DNA from: Rhizobium sp.
GTDB taxonomy: Bacteria; Pseudomonadota; Alphaproteobacteria; Rhizobiales; Rhizobiaceae
NCBI GenBank assembly: GCA_027533385.1
Contig: JAPZUE010000057.1
Span: 1 to 58,924, forward strand
DNA length: 58,924 nt
Reading direction: 5' to 3'
The translations under genes were made by a program, and so were the position numbers. The notes below the pieces were generated by a model that worked only from the letters and a program-made list of their open reading frames with translations, had not been told where the DNA came from and searched no databases. This document shows, in pieces, positions 16,388 through 24,694 of the stretch (its first letter is position 1; every line of letters starts with the position of its first letter).

Positions 16388-17293
16388 TCAGCGCTTCCAG
16401 GGAGAAATGAGCTTGGCGAGCATTTCTTCCTCTTCCGCCGTCAGATCATCGAGCGGCGCGCGAACCTTGCCCGCGGCAAAGCCCTGAAGACGGACACCCG
16501 CCTTGATCGCCGAGACCGCATAGCCCTTGCGGCGGTTGCGGATGGCCATGAACGGATAGAAGAAGTCCTTGAGAATGGTCTCGCAGCGCGCGCGTTCACC
16601 AGCTCGCAGGGCCTTGTAGAATTCGACGGCAAGACCCGGCACGAAATTGAAGACGGCGGACGAGTAAGTCGTGAACCCGGCCCCGAGATAGGCCTCCGCG
16701 AAGAGTTCGGCCGTCGGCATGCCGCCGAGATAGGTCAGCCGATCGCCCATGGTCGCTGTGATCTGGCGAACCTGACCGATATCACCGGTACCGTCCTTGA
16801 AGCCAATCAGATTGGGGCATTCGTCGCAGAGCCGCTGCAGGGTTTCCACGCCGAGAACCGAATTGTCCCGGTTGTAAACCATGACGCCGATGCCGACGGA
16901 CTGGCAGATGCGCTTGACGTGGTGGTACATGCCCTCCTGCGGCGCGTCGATGAGGTAGTGCGGCAGAAGCAGAATGCCATCGGCACCAACCTTCTCGACG
17001 GATCTCGCGATTTCCACCGCGACTTCGGTTCCGTAGCCGCAACCGGAGACGATGGCTGTCTTGCCGGCTGCTTCCTTGGCAGCAGCCACCACACGTGGGA
17101 CTTCCGATGGTGTCAGCGAGAAGAACTCCCCGGTGCCACCGGCTGCGAAAAGCACCGGCGCTTCGAAACCCGAAAGCCACTGCACATGTTCGGCATAGCT
17201 GTCGGACTTGAAATTCCCGTCATCGTCGAAATGCGTGACAGGGAAGGAGAGCAGGCCAGCGCCAAGCGCGGCCTTTATGTCTTGCGGCGTCAT
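16388..17293 (-). CDS. kdgD: 5-dehydro-4-deoxyglucarate dehydratase
   Basis: A 301-residue dihydrodipicolinate-synthase superfamily enzyme that dehydrates and decarboxylates 5-keto-4-deoxyglucarate to 2,5-dioxovalerate (alpha-ketoglutarate semialdehyde). The Schiff-base Lys is K166 in IGFKDGTGD, the catalytic Tyr is Y140 in MVYNRDN, and GGTGEFFSL near 52-60 is the substrate loop. I chose the ATG at 17291-17293, with GAGAGGA upstream; 14 extra residues are possible from a non-favoured start. It is the first gene of the six-gene minus-strand operon behind the promoter at 17331-17359. A semialdehyde dehydrogenase to finish the route is not in the window. Confidence 0.94.
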   Translation of the reverse strand: MTPQDIKAALGAGLLSFPVTHFDDDGNFKSDSYAEHVQWLSGFEAPVLFAAGGTGEFFSLTPSEVPRVVAAAKEAAGKTAIVSGCGYGTEVAVEIARSVEKVGADGILLLPHYLIDAPQEGMYHHVKRICQSVGIGVMVYNRDNSVLGVETLQRLCDECPNLIGFKDGTGDIGQVRQITATMGDRLTYLGGMPTAELFAEAYLGAGFTTYSSAVFNFVPGLAVEFYKALRAGERARCETILKDFFYPFMAIRNRRKGYAVSAIKAGVRLQGFAAGKVRAPLDDLTAEEEEMLAKLISPWKR

Positions 17294-17328
17294 AATCGAA
17301 TGTCCTCTCTTGGCCTCCTCCGGCCAAG

Positions 17329-17376
17329 TTGTCATACGTATTAAAGACGCCTATGTCAAATGTTATCGTACAGGTT
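17329..17376 (-). promoter_or_regulatory. kdgD operon promoter with two GntR-type operators
   Basis: On the minus strand, TTGACA (17354-17359), a 17-base spacer and TATGAC (17331-17336) form a near-consensus sigma-70 promoter. One operator copy, TTGTCATACGTATT (17329-17342, plus strand), overlaps the -10 box. A second, TTATCGTACAGGTT (17363-17376), lies just before the -35 box and spans the stop codon of the upstream gntR gene. The same motif recurs at the udh promoter. Together they give TTRTCRTACRKRTT, a plausible repressor site. Confidence 0.85.
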
Positions 17377-18106
17377 GGCGCTGCTCTCGCAGAAGTGCCC
17401 TGTATCGAGCCTGGCTGCCCCGCAAATGCCGGCGCATGGCGTCGCGCGCAGCCTCCTCGTCGCCCTGCGAAATCGCCTCGACAATGTCGGCATGCTCGGC
17501 ATCGATAAGGCGGAGATAGGCGGACTGGTCCTCCTCGCTGTCCTCGTCGCGCAGGGCGGCGCGCGGGATGACATTCTTGCCGATCATGGCCAGAAATTCC
17601 CGAAAGCGGGGATTGTTCGTGGCCTCGGCGATGGCGATGTGCAGGGCAAAATCGGCGTCAGTCGTGGATTGTCCTGCCTCAAGGCATGCCCGAACTGCGA
17701 AATGGCGCTCCAGGATGACCTCCTCCTGGGCCGGTGAGCGGCGCAGGGCTGCAAGGCCGGCGGCCTCCACCTCGACGGCGGTCCTGAGCTCCAGAAGCTC
17801 GATCATCGAGGACACGCGGGCGGGATCCACACTGCCGATCAGCAGTGGCGCCGGGGCCGCTTCCTGTGCGGCGAGGACGAAAACGCCTGCGCCCTGTCGT
17901 GCCTCGACAAGACGATCGGCGCGCAAGGAGGCGATCGCCTCGCGCACCACCGTTCTCGATACGCCATGCGCTTCGGACAGTTGCGCTTCGCTGGGCAATT
18001 TGCTGCCGGGAGGAAACTGACCGGCGCCAATCGCTCTGCGCAGCGTGTCGCCGAGTTTCTGCACAAGGGTCCCTGAGCCCGCTTCGCTTCGCACTTGTAA
18101 TGCCAT
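17363..18106 (-). CDS. GntR family (FadR/FCD) regulator of hexuronate genes
   Basis: A 247-residue transcription factor. The N-terminal winged helix (about 12-75) reads LGDTLRRAIGAGQFPPGSKLPSEAQLSEAHGVSRTVVREAI, the GntR signature. The C-terminal part is an all-helical FCD ligand domain (about 95-230) with the metal-ligand pattern DADFALHIAIAEATNN and HADIVEAI. FCD regulators of uronate catabolism act as repressors released by a sugar acid. It lies between the two units it likely controls, divergent from udh and upstream of kdgD in the same direction. Operator copies at 17329-17376 and 18212-18225 support this. Its own stop region carries one of the operators. Confidence 0.9.
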   Translation of the reverse strand: MALQVRSEAGSGTLVQKLGDTLRRAIGAGQFPPGSKLPSEAQLSEAHGVSRTVVREAIASLRADRLVEARQGAGVFVLAAQEAAPAPLLIGSVDPARVSSMIELLELRTAVEVEAAGLAALRRSPAQEEVILERHFAVRACLEAGQSTTDADFALHIAIAEATNNPRFREFLAMIGKNVIPRAALRDEDSEEDQSAYLRLIDAEHADIVEAISQGDEEAARDAMRRHLRGSQARYRALLREQRQPVR

Positions 18107-18135
18107 TCGTGCTTCCCCGCCCTTCTGGAATCCCT

Positions 18136-18159
18136 CGACCTATCATCACTCATAGGTCG
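18136..18159. promoter_or_regulatory. Inverted repeat upstream of gntR
   Basis: CGACCTAT (18136-18143), 8-base spacer CATCACTC, ATAGGTCG (18152-18159): perfect 8-bp arms 30 bp before the gntR start and about 100 bp before udh. It does not match the TTRTCRTACRKRTT operators, so it may bind another regulator or fold in the gntR leader RNA. Confidence 0.5.
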
Positions 18160-18195
18160 GGTTTTGTCAGCCATTCGCTCCCAAGCTTTACGATA

Positions 18196-18226
18196 TTGAC
18201 CCGGTTCGGGCAACCTGTATGATAAG
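18196..18226 (+). promoter_or_regulatory. udh promoter with GntR-type operator over the -10 box
   Basis: TTGACC (18196-18201), 16-base spacer, TATGAT (18218-18223) form a good sigma-70 promoter about 30 bases before the start codon. The operator AACCTGTATGATAA (18212-18225; reverse complement TTATCATACAGGTT) covers the -10 box. It differs from the kdgD upstream site (TTATCGTACAGGTT) at one of 14 positions. Confidence 0.85.
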
Positions 18227-18256
18227 TTTACAAATCAGATCAGGGAGGAGCATGGC

Positions 18257-19054
18257 GTGAAGAGACTTTTGCTGACGGGAGCTGCCGGTGGATTGGGCAG
18301 TGCAATGCGCGGGCGTCTGAAGGGGCTCGCAGACATCGTCAGGGTCTCGGACATCGTGGATCTGGGGCCGGCTGCGGCGCATGAGGAGACTGTCATCTGC
18401 GATCTCGGCGATCGGGCAGCCGTCGACAGCCTGGTCGAGGGCTGCGACGGGATCATCCATCTCGGTGGGATCTCCGTCGAGGACAAGTTCTCCAAGATCA
18501 TGAATGCCAATCTGCTGGGCCTCTATAATCTATACGAGGCAGCGCGCGCGAACGGCATGCCGCGTATCCTTTTTGCCAGTTCCAACCATACGATCGGCTT
18601 CTATCGGCAGGACGAGTATCTCGATCATGAGGCGCCCCTGCGCCCCGATGGCCTCTATGGTGTCTCCAAATGTTTCGGCGAGGCGCTTGCCCGGATGTAT
18701 TTCGAAAAGTTCGGGCAGGAGACGGCTCTGGTCCGCATCGGAAGCTGCATGGAGAAGCCCAAGAACCACCGCATGCTCTCCACATGGATGAGCTATGATG
18801 ACTTTCTGTCGATGATCGAATGCATCTTCCGCGCGCCGCGCCTCGGCTGCCCGGTCATCTGGGGCTGCTCGAACAATGATACCCGCTGGTGGGACAATTC
18901 CCACGTCTCCTATCTGGGTTGGCATCCCAAGGACAATGCCGAACGCTTCCGCGCCGAGATCGATGCTGCCGTCTCGAAGCCGAAGTCGGGCGACGCCATT
19001 GCCATCTATCAGGGCGGACCTTTCGTCAACGATCCGATCTTTGCGGAAGACTGA
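18257..19054 (+). CDS. udh: Uronate dehydrogenase
   Basis: A 265-residue extended SDR enzyme that oxidises galacturonate or glucuronate with NAD+ to the aldarolactone. It has the nucleotide motif TGAAGGLG at 7-14, IIHLGGISVE near 66-75, FASSNHTIG with the catalytic Ser, and YGVSK (Y134, K138). It closely resembles Agrobacterium Udh along its length. The start is a GTG behind GGGAGGAG. An ATG 5 bases earlier opens a two-codon reading frame (ATG GCG TGA) that overlaps the GTG, an odd arrangement. It is divergent from gntR and supplies the first step for the gli-gci-kdgD operon. Confidence 0.95.
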   Translation: MKRLLLTGAAGGLGSAMRGRLKGLADIVRVSDIVDLGPAAAHEETVICDLGDRAAVDSLVEGCDGIIHLGGISVEDKFSKIMNANLLGLYNLYEAARANGMPRILFASSNHTIGFYRQDEYLDHEAPLRPDGLYGVSKCFGEALARMYFEKFGQETALVRIGSCMEKPKNHRMLSTWMSYDDFLSMIECIFRAPRLGCPVIWGCSNNDTRWWDNSHVSYLGWHPKDNAERFRAEIDAAVSKPKSGDAIAIYQGGPFVNDPIFAED

Positions 19055-19766
19055 AATCAGACCAGCCAGGTCTGAATGGCCGTGAACTTCTGGGCAGCCT
19101 GTGGCGGTCACTGGCTGGGTGCGATGTGCCCGGCCTTGCTCAGGCGGAGGTAATGCGCCCCGGCAACGGCAAAAGCCTGCAGCAAGCCGCCGCAAGTCGA
19201 TTCCATGTCGATCATCGACACGTGGTATCGGTCGTTAAGGACTTGTATAATCTTGTGACGGTGCGCGATTCTGAAATGAAAAATTCAGCTCACGAAGTCG
19301 CTTTGAATGTTGATCTCTCGCGAGAAGCGGCGTTACAGGCCGTTTTCATCTTAGAATTAGTAGAAATAAAAATATCCTCCGGCTTGTTTCTGCTTGGAAA
19401 TTTGCGGCCCCCAAATTTGACCGCGATTCGCATGCGGCCAGGATAATCTGATCAGTTTCACCCATCTCCTCTATTGGATAAGTGAGTCCTGTTGCCGCTG
19501 GGAGACAGTTCCCCTGGAAATGAACCTGTTTGAATGAAGAAATCATCGAATCTTATTGTAGGGTTAACTCCCGCGGTTCGCAAAATGATTCGATAAATCG
19601 GCCGTGCTTGTTAAGCATTTGCGCTCGATTGCGAGCTTTTGAGTATTCTGTTTCGATTTTTGGCTCCGTATTCGGAATTCTTTTCAACAGATCAAAATTG
19701 GGTGCATCTTTTGGACAGTGTGAATCGGCTTCCCACCGGCGTTTTCACCGGTATATAACGTCGGCC
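19055..19766. other. 712-bp gap between udh and the type I secretion operon
   Basis: No convincing gene. Open frames here lack family features. A perfect 7-bp hairpin, TCAGACC/GGTCTGA (19057-19075), begins two bases after the udh stop and may help end its transcript, though without a T-run. From about 19240 the base composition becomes clearly AT-richer than the flanking genes. A small hairpin, GCTCG ATTG CGAGC followed by TTTT (19623-19640), lies about 130 bases before tolC and could attenuate a longer leader. The region probably holds the secretion operon promoter and regulatory sites, but I cannot place them. Confidence 0.5.
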
Positions 19767-21227
19767 ATGGAAGATTTGGGCAGGGGCACTCCGTTGTTTA
19801 CCAAAAAGACTTTATTCGCGACCTTGTACACCTCGGCAGCCTTCGCCTTCGCGGCGGTGGCGCCCGCAAGCGCAATGTCGTTGCAGGAAGCCATTCAAAA
19901 GGCGCTGACGACGAACCCGCAGATCTCGCAGGCGGTCGAAAACCGTGAGGCGGTCGAGTTTGAGCTGCGCCAGGCGCGCGGTCTCTACCTCCCGTCGGTT
20001 GATCTTGAGGCAAGCGTGGGAAAGCGCCGCCTCTCGAACAACAGCACGGGGACGCTGACGCGAGACTACGAGACTTTTAATTCCTCCGAAGTCGGTTTGA
20101 CCGTCACGCAGCGTCTGCTGGATGGCGGTGGTCGCCGTGCGCAGGTGGATCAACAGGCTTCGCGTGTCGATGGTGCCTCCTTCCGCGTTCTCGAGCGTTC
20201 GGAAACGGTGGCTCTGCAGGTCGTTCAGGACTACCTGGAATACATCCTGCAGACCAAGATCGTCGGTGTGGCCCAGCAGAACGTGTCCTTCCACAATGGA
20301 ATTCTTGCTGACATCAACCAGGGTATCTCCGGTGGCGCGCTGACCGAAGTTGACGCCGTTCAGGGTCGCGAGCGCCTTGCTGCCGCGCAGGCTCGCCTGC
20401 GCGAAGCTCAGGAAGAGCTCGAGCTGACCAAGATCCGTTTCCTGAAGACGGTCGGCGAGCCGATCACCAATGCCAAGGTGCCGGGTTCGGTTGCCAAGTT
20501 CATCCCGCGCACGCTGCAGGATGCAATCGCCACCGCGAAGTCGAACAATCCGCGCATCTACTCCGCACGCGCTGACATAGATGCAGCCGACGCTGCCGTC
20601 CGTGCGGCCCGGTCGAATTACGCTCCGACGCTTGACCTTGAAGGTCGTGCCAGCGTTGGCAACGACGTCGGCTCCAGCCAGGGCAACACCAACGATGTCC
20701 AGGTTCGTCTGGTTGCCCGTTGGAACCTCTATCGCGGCGGTATCGATCAGGCCCGTGAGCAGGAGCAGATCCGCCGCGCGAGCGAGCAGCGTTACGCATC
20801 GGATCAGGTGCATCGCGAAATCGAAGAGTCGGTGCGTTCCGCTTGGAACGAGCGCAGCAGCCGTGGCGAACTCTCGCAGATCCTGAATTCGCAGTCGTCG
20901 CAGAACGCTCAGCTGGTTTCGTCTTACAGCGAGCAGTTCAAGATCGGTCAGCGCTCTCTGCTCGACGTTCTTGATGCGCAGAACACGCGCTTCAACACCA
21001 GCATCGTCGCCGAAACGGCCCGTGTCGCGGCTCTTTTCGCCGAGTACAAGATCCTGGCGGCTTCCGGCTCGCTGCTGAAGACCATGAACGTCAAGCCGGT
21101 CAACCAGACCGATGCTTATGCGCGCAACGAGTTTACCGTGAAGACGACCCCGAATGGGGCATATGTCGAGCGGGATTCGCGGCAAAAGGCGGGTATTCCG
21201 ATGGACCTCCTGGCGCCGCTCCAGTAA
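19767..21227 (+). CDS. TolC-family outer-membrane channel (LapE-like)
   Basis: About 486 residues. A signal peptide ends at ASA before MSLQEAI, followed by the TolC repeat pattern: SLQEAIQKALTTNPQI, ELRQARGLYLP, a second half starting TLQDAIATAKSNNP, and RSNYAPTLDLEG. It forms the trimeric outer-membrane duct of the type I secretion system whose ABC and HlyD components follow. The start is uncertain. The ATG at 19767 has no clear ribosome site, whereas a TTG at 19794 lies 7 bases after AGGGG and would give a cleaner signal peptide (FTKKTLFATLYTS). The ABC gene begins 22 bases after the stop. Confidence 0.92.
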   Translation: MEDLGRGTPLFTKKTLFATLYTSAAFAFAAVAPASAMSLQEAIQKALTTNPQISQAVENREAVEFELRQARGLYLPSVDLEASVGKRRLSNNSTGTLTRDYETFNSSEVGLTVTQRLLDGGGRRAQVDQQASRVDGASFRVLERSETVALQVVQDYLEYILQTKIVGVAQQNVSFHNGILADINQGISGGALTEVDAVQGRERLAAAQARLREAQEELELTKIRFLKTVGEPITNAKVPGSVAKFIPRTLQDAIATAKSNNPRIYSARADIDAADAAVRAARSNYAPTLDLEGRASVGNDVGSSQGNTNDVQVRLVARWNLYRGGIDQAREQEQIRRASEQRYASDQVHREIEESVRSAWNERSSRGELSQILNSQSSQNAQLVSSYSEQFKIGQRSLLDVLDAQNTRFNTSIVAETARVAALFAEYKILAASGSLLKTMNVKPVNQTDAYARNEFTVKTTPNGAYVERDSRQKAGIPMDLLAPLQ

Positions 21228-21248
21228 ACGCCCATCCGATAGGATGAA

Positions 21249-23402
21249 ATGTTAAATTCGTTGATCGAACCGGCGGGCACTCGTGCCCGCCTGAGCTTTC
21301 GTGCGTCCTTCAAGGCTGTGGCGACGTTTTACGGTCGTCCCAGTTCGGACACCGTATTGTTCTCTGGCCTGCCGGATGAAATCGTTGAATCTCTTGAGCT
21401 TGACGACGTCGAACATGTCGCCGAGCGCATTGGGCTTCAGGTTGTCCGAGTAGGCGAACGCGCCATTCGCGAAAATGATTTCGATTGTCCCGCCATCGTC
21501 GTTTTGAAGGACGGCGGTACGCTGCCGCTGCTCGAAGTCACCGAGGACGGGATCTATACCCTCGACATTCGGGAGGGTGCCACCTCTGCGCGTCTGACGC
21601 ATCAGGAGCTCCTGGCGCTGGGGCCGGAGTTTGCATTCGGCTTCACGCTCTATTACCGGAACGACACCGAAGAAGCGCTGATTGGCAGCGCAGACGAGAT
21701 TGAGCAACGTCATTGGCTGGTCAGGGCGCTCATGCCCTATTGGCGCACCTATCTGCGCGTCATCGTGGCGGCCTTGTTCATCAACCTGATCGCGCTGGCC
21801 TCGCCGCTCTTCACGATGAACGTCTATGACCGGGTTCTGCCGAACAAGGCGATCCCGACCCTTTGGGTTCTCGCGGTCGGTATCATGCTGGCCTATCTCT
21901 TCGACTACCTGCTGAAGGAAGCGCGAGCCGCCCTGATCGATCATGCCGGCCGCAATGCCGACCTGCGACTGTCGCAGATGATCTTCGACAAGGTCTTGAA
22001 CACGACGCTGGCCTCTCGCCCCATGTCCACGGGCGAATACGCCAACCGCGTCATGCAATACGAATTCGTCCGCGAGTTCTTCACGTCGAACACCATCGGC
22101 CTGATGATCGACACGGCCTTCGTGTTCATCTTCCTCATCGTGATCTATCTGATATCCGGCTGGCTCGCGATCATTCCGGCGATCGCCTTGATCCTGTCCG
22201 TTGCTATCGGTCTTCGCGCCCAGGCCCAGATCGGCCATCGCATGGCGGCTGCCGCAAACGAGGCGTCGAAGCGCCAGTCATTGCTCATTGAGACGATCTC
22301 GACCATCGAAACGTTGAAGAGCCTGCGCGCCGAAGCGACTATGCTGCGCCGCTGGCAGGAGCTGATGAAGCATTCGAGCCGGACCAGCGAAGAGATCAAG
22401 CATATCTCGACGAATGCGATCAACCTGACGACACTGATTCAGCAGATCGTCGGGGTGTTGATCGTGATTGCTGGCACTTACGAGTTCTCCGAGGGGCGTC
22501 TTGCCATGGGCGCGATCGTTGCAACCGTGATGCTGGCGAGCCGCGCCGGAGCTCCGCTGGGTCAGATTGCCATGACGCTCGCCCGCTTCCGCCAGGCCAC
22601 TCTGTCGCTGCGAATTCTTGACCAGGTGATGGAGCAGCCGGAGGATCGCCCGTCGACCGTCGGCTTCGTCAACCGGGAGATCAAGGAAGGTGGCTTCAGC
22701 TTCCAGGATGTCAGCTTTCAGTATCCCGGGACCGATAACCCCGTCATCAACAAGCTGTCGTTGACCGTTGCGCCCGGTGAGCGGGTGGGCATTATCGGCC
22801 GCATCGGATCGGGCAAGACCACGCTCGGACGCCTGCTCGACGGCCTCTTCGTTCCCACAGAGGGGCGTGTGCTGATCGATGGCGTCGACATTCGCCAGTA
22901 TCACATGTCTGAAGTCCGCTCCGCCGTCGCGGTGGCTGGCCAATCCTCCGACCTGTTCTCGGGAACCGTCAAGGAGAACCTCCTGATCGGTCGGGCCGAT
23001 GCGACGGATGAAGAATTGCTGGAAGTGGCCCGCATGACCGGCGTCGAGGAATTCGTCTCACGCCATCCGCGTGGCTTCGACATGCCGGTCGGTGAACGCG
23101 GCTCCAACCTGTCCAGCGGCCAGAAGCAGGCCATGACGATTGCGCGCCTCCTGCTGACAAAGCCGAAGATCGTCTTCCTGGATGAGCCTTCGGGCGCGAT
23201 GGACCTGGCGAGCGAGCGCCATCTGATCAATCGCCTGTCGACCGCCTTCGACAAGAACACGACTTTGTTGGTTGCGACCCATCGCTTCACCATGCTGGAT
23301 ATCGTTGACCGTCTGATTGTCCTCGACAAGGGGCGGGTGGTTGCCGATGGACCAAAGAAGCAGGTTATCGAAGCCATGCAGAAGAAGGGTGTGAAGCCAT
23401 GA
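21249..23402 (+). CDS. Type I secretion ABC transporter (LapB-like)
   Basis: A 717-residue fused permease/ATPase. Residues about 20-135 form a C39-like domain with no catalytic Cys, as in exporters that do not cleave a leader. A six-helix membrane domain follows (about 165-450, starting near YWRTYLRVIVAALFINLIAL). The nucleotide-binding domain has Walker A GRIGSGKTT, signature NLSSGQKQ, Walker B IVFLDEPSGAMD and switch His in VATHRF. The architecture matches LapB-type exporters of giant adhesins or RTX proteins. The stop overlaps the HlyD start (ATGA). No candidate large secreted substrate lies in the window. Confidence 0.93.
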   Translation: MLNSLIEPAGTRARLSFRASFKAVATFYGRPSSDTVLFSGLPDEIVESLELDDVEHVAERIGLQVVRVGERAIRENDFDCPAIVVLKDGGTLPLLEVTEDGIYTLDIREGATSARLTHQELLALGPEFAFGFTLYYRNDTEEALIGSADEIEQRHWLVRALMPYWRTYLRVIVAALFINLIALASPLFTMNVYDRVLPNKAIPTLWVLAVGIMLAYLFDYLLKEARAALIDHAGRNADLRLSQMIFDKVLNTTLASRPMSTGEYANRVMQYEFVREFFTSNTIGLMIDTAFVFIFLIVIYLISGWLAIIPAIALILSVAIGLRAQAQIGHRMAAAANEASKRQSLLIETISTIETLKSLRAEATMLRRWQELMKHSSRTSEEIKHISTNAINLTTLIQQIVGVLIVIAGTYEFSEGRLAMGAIVATVMLASRAGAPLGQIAMTLARFRQATLSLRILDQVMEQPEDRPSTVGFVNREIKEGGFSFQDVSFQYPGTDNPVINKLSLTVAPGERVGIIGRIGSGKTTLGRLLDGLFVPTEGRVLIDGVDIRQYHMSEVRSAVAVAGQSSDLFSGTVKENLLIGRADATDEELLEVARMTGVEEFVSRHPRGFDMPVGERGSNLSSGQKQAMTIARLLLTKPKIVFLDEPSGAMDLASERHLINRLSTAFDKNTTLLVATHRFTMLDIVDRLIVLDKGRVVADGPKKQVIEAMQKKGVKP

Positions 23403-24691
23403 GCCGCCCTGTCGCAGATACCCCGCCATTCATGGCGCGGATGATAGTCGCGCTCGTGGCGGCCTTGATTGTCATCTTTCTGGCCTGGGCTGCCATCGCC
23501 GAAATTGACGAGATCGCCCGCGGCGAAGGTAAGGTGATCCCCGTCTCCAAGACGCAGATCGTGCAGTCTTCCGAAGCCGGCGTCGTCGAGACGATCGCCG
23601 TCCAGGTTGGACAGGTGGTCCGTCGCGGGGAGCTGATTGTCCAGCTCAACAACACGATGACGGAAGCGTCGCTGGGCGAGTCTGTCGCCAAGGCGCGTGC
23701 ACTCGGTGCGAAGATCGCGCGTCTGGCGCTGGAAGAGACTGGCTCCTACGACGTCGAATTCGTTTGCCCGCAGGAAGTGCAAGAGGTCGCTGTCCAGGTT
23801 TGCGAGAACGAAGAGCGCCTGTTTGCCGCAAACAAGGCTGCCTACCTGAACAAGGCGGGCGTTCTGCGCGAGCGGGTGCGCCAGCGCGAGAACGAACTGA
23901 GTGAAGCCCAGGCCAATATCGTTCGTCTCGAACAGAACATTGCCCAGTCCACCCGCCAATTCGACCTGATGAGTCCGCTCGCCAAGCGCGGTCTTGTAGC
24001 TCAGACGGAATTGATCGCGCTCGAGCGGGAGCTAACCGATCAGCGGGGCCAGATCACGGTTTACCAGGAGAGCCTGGAACGCCTTCGGGGCGCGGTCGAA
24101 GAGGCGCGGCTTCAGGTCGAGGAACTTGCCTTGCAGCTGCGTCAGCAGGCGCTGACTGAAAAGGCACAGACCCTGGCCGAGCTTTCCGTCATCGACGAAA
24201 CGATCCGTGGCGCCACCGATCGCGTCAGCCGGACGGACATCCGCTCGCCAGTAGACGGCATCGTCAACACCCTCGAGGTCAATACGATTGGTGCTTACGT
24301 AGATCCGGGCACGGTTGTCGCCGGCATCGTTCCGACGGCAGACACGCTCTTGGTGGAAGCAAAGATCTCCCCGCGCGACGTGGCGTTTGTGACCCGTGGT
24401 CAAAAGGCGATTGTCAAAGTCTCCGCCTATGACTTCTCGATCTTCGGTGGCCTGGAAGGCGAGGTGACGAACGTTTCCGCCGACAGCATCGTCGACAAGG
24501 ACAAGGGCGAGACCTTTTACCTGGTTCAGGTGAAGACGGATAAGTCCGAACTGGTCCGCGACGGAAAGTCCTATCCGATCATTCCGGGTATGGTCGCCAC
24601 GGCGGAAATCATGACGGGCCGCAAGACCATCCTCAGTTATCTCATGAAGCCGATCAACAAGGCGCAATCCGTCGCCCTGACCGAACGGTGA
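23399..24691 (+). CDS. HlyD-family membrane fusion protein of type I secretion (LapC-like)
   Basis: A 430-residue periplasmic adaptor. One N-terminal membrane helix (about 15-35, IVALVAALIVIFLAWAAI) is followed by the lipoyl/barrel-sandwich start EIARGEGKVIPVSKTQIVQS, a long coiled-coil hairpin (about 135-280, with ELSEAQANIVRLEQNIA and LIALERELTDQRGQI), and the return strand TDIRSPVDGIVNTLEVNTIGAYVDPG with the beta-barrel domain. It links the inner-membrane ABC exporter to the TolC duct. The ATGA overlap with the ABC gene and the 3-base gap to the RHH-PAS gene show one operon. Length is typical. Confidence 0.94.
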   Translation: MSRPVADTPPFMARMIVALVAALIVIFLAWAAIAEIDEIARGEGKVIPVSKTQIVQSSEAGVVETIAVQVGQVVRRGELIVQLNNTMTEASLGESVAKARALGAKIARLALEETGSYDVEFVCPQEVQEVAVQVCENEERLFAANKAAYLNKAGVLRERVRQRENELSEAQANIVRLEQNIAQSTRQFDLMSPLAKRGLVAQTELIALERELTDQRGQITVYQESLERLRGAVEEARLQVEELALQLRQQALTEKAQTLAELSVIDETIRGATDRVSRTDIRSPVDGIVNTLEVNTIGAYVDPGTVVAGIVPTADTLLVEAKISPRDVAFVTRGQKAIVKVSAYDFSIFGGLEGEVTNVSADSIVDKDKGETFYLVQVKTDKSELVRDGKSYPIIPGMVATAEIMTGRKTILSYLMKPINKAQSVALTER

Positions 24692-24694
24692 CCC

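Noticed and set aside
18889..19446. Possible gene overlapping the udh end and the following gap
   Set aside because: Overlaps udh in another frame and shows no family features; the gap portion has no supporting ribosome site.
19812..21185. Long minus-strand frame opposite the TolC gene
   Set aside because: Antisense shadow; the plus strand has a signal peptide and TolC repeats.
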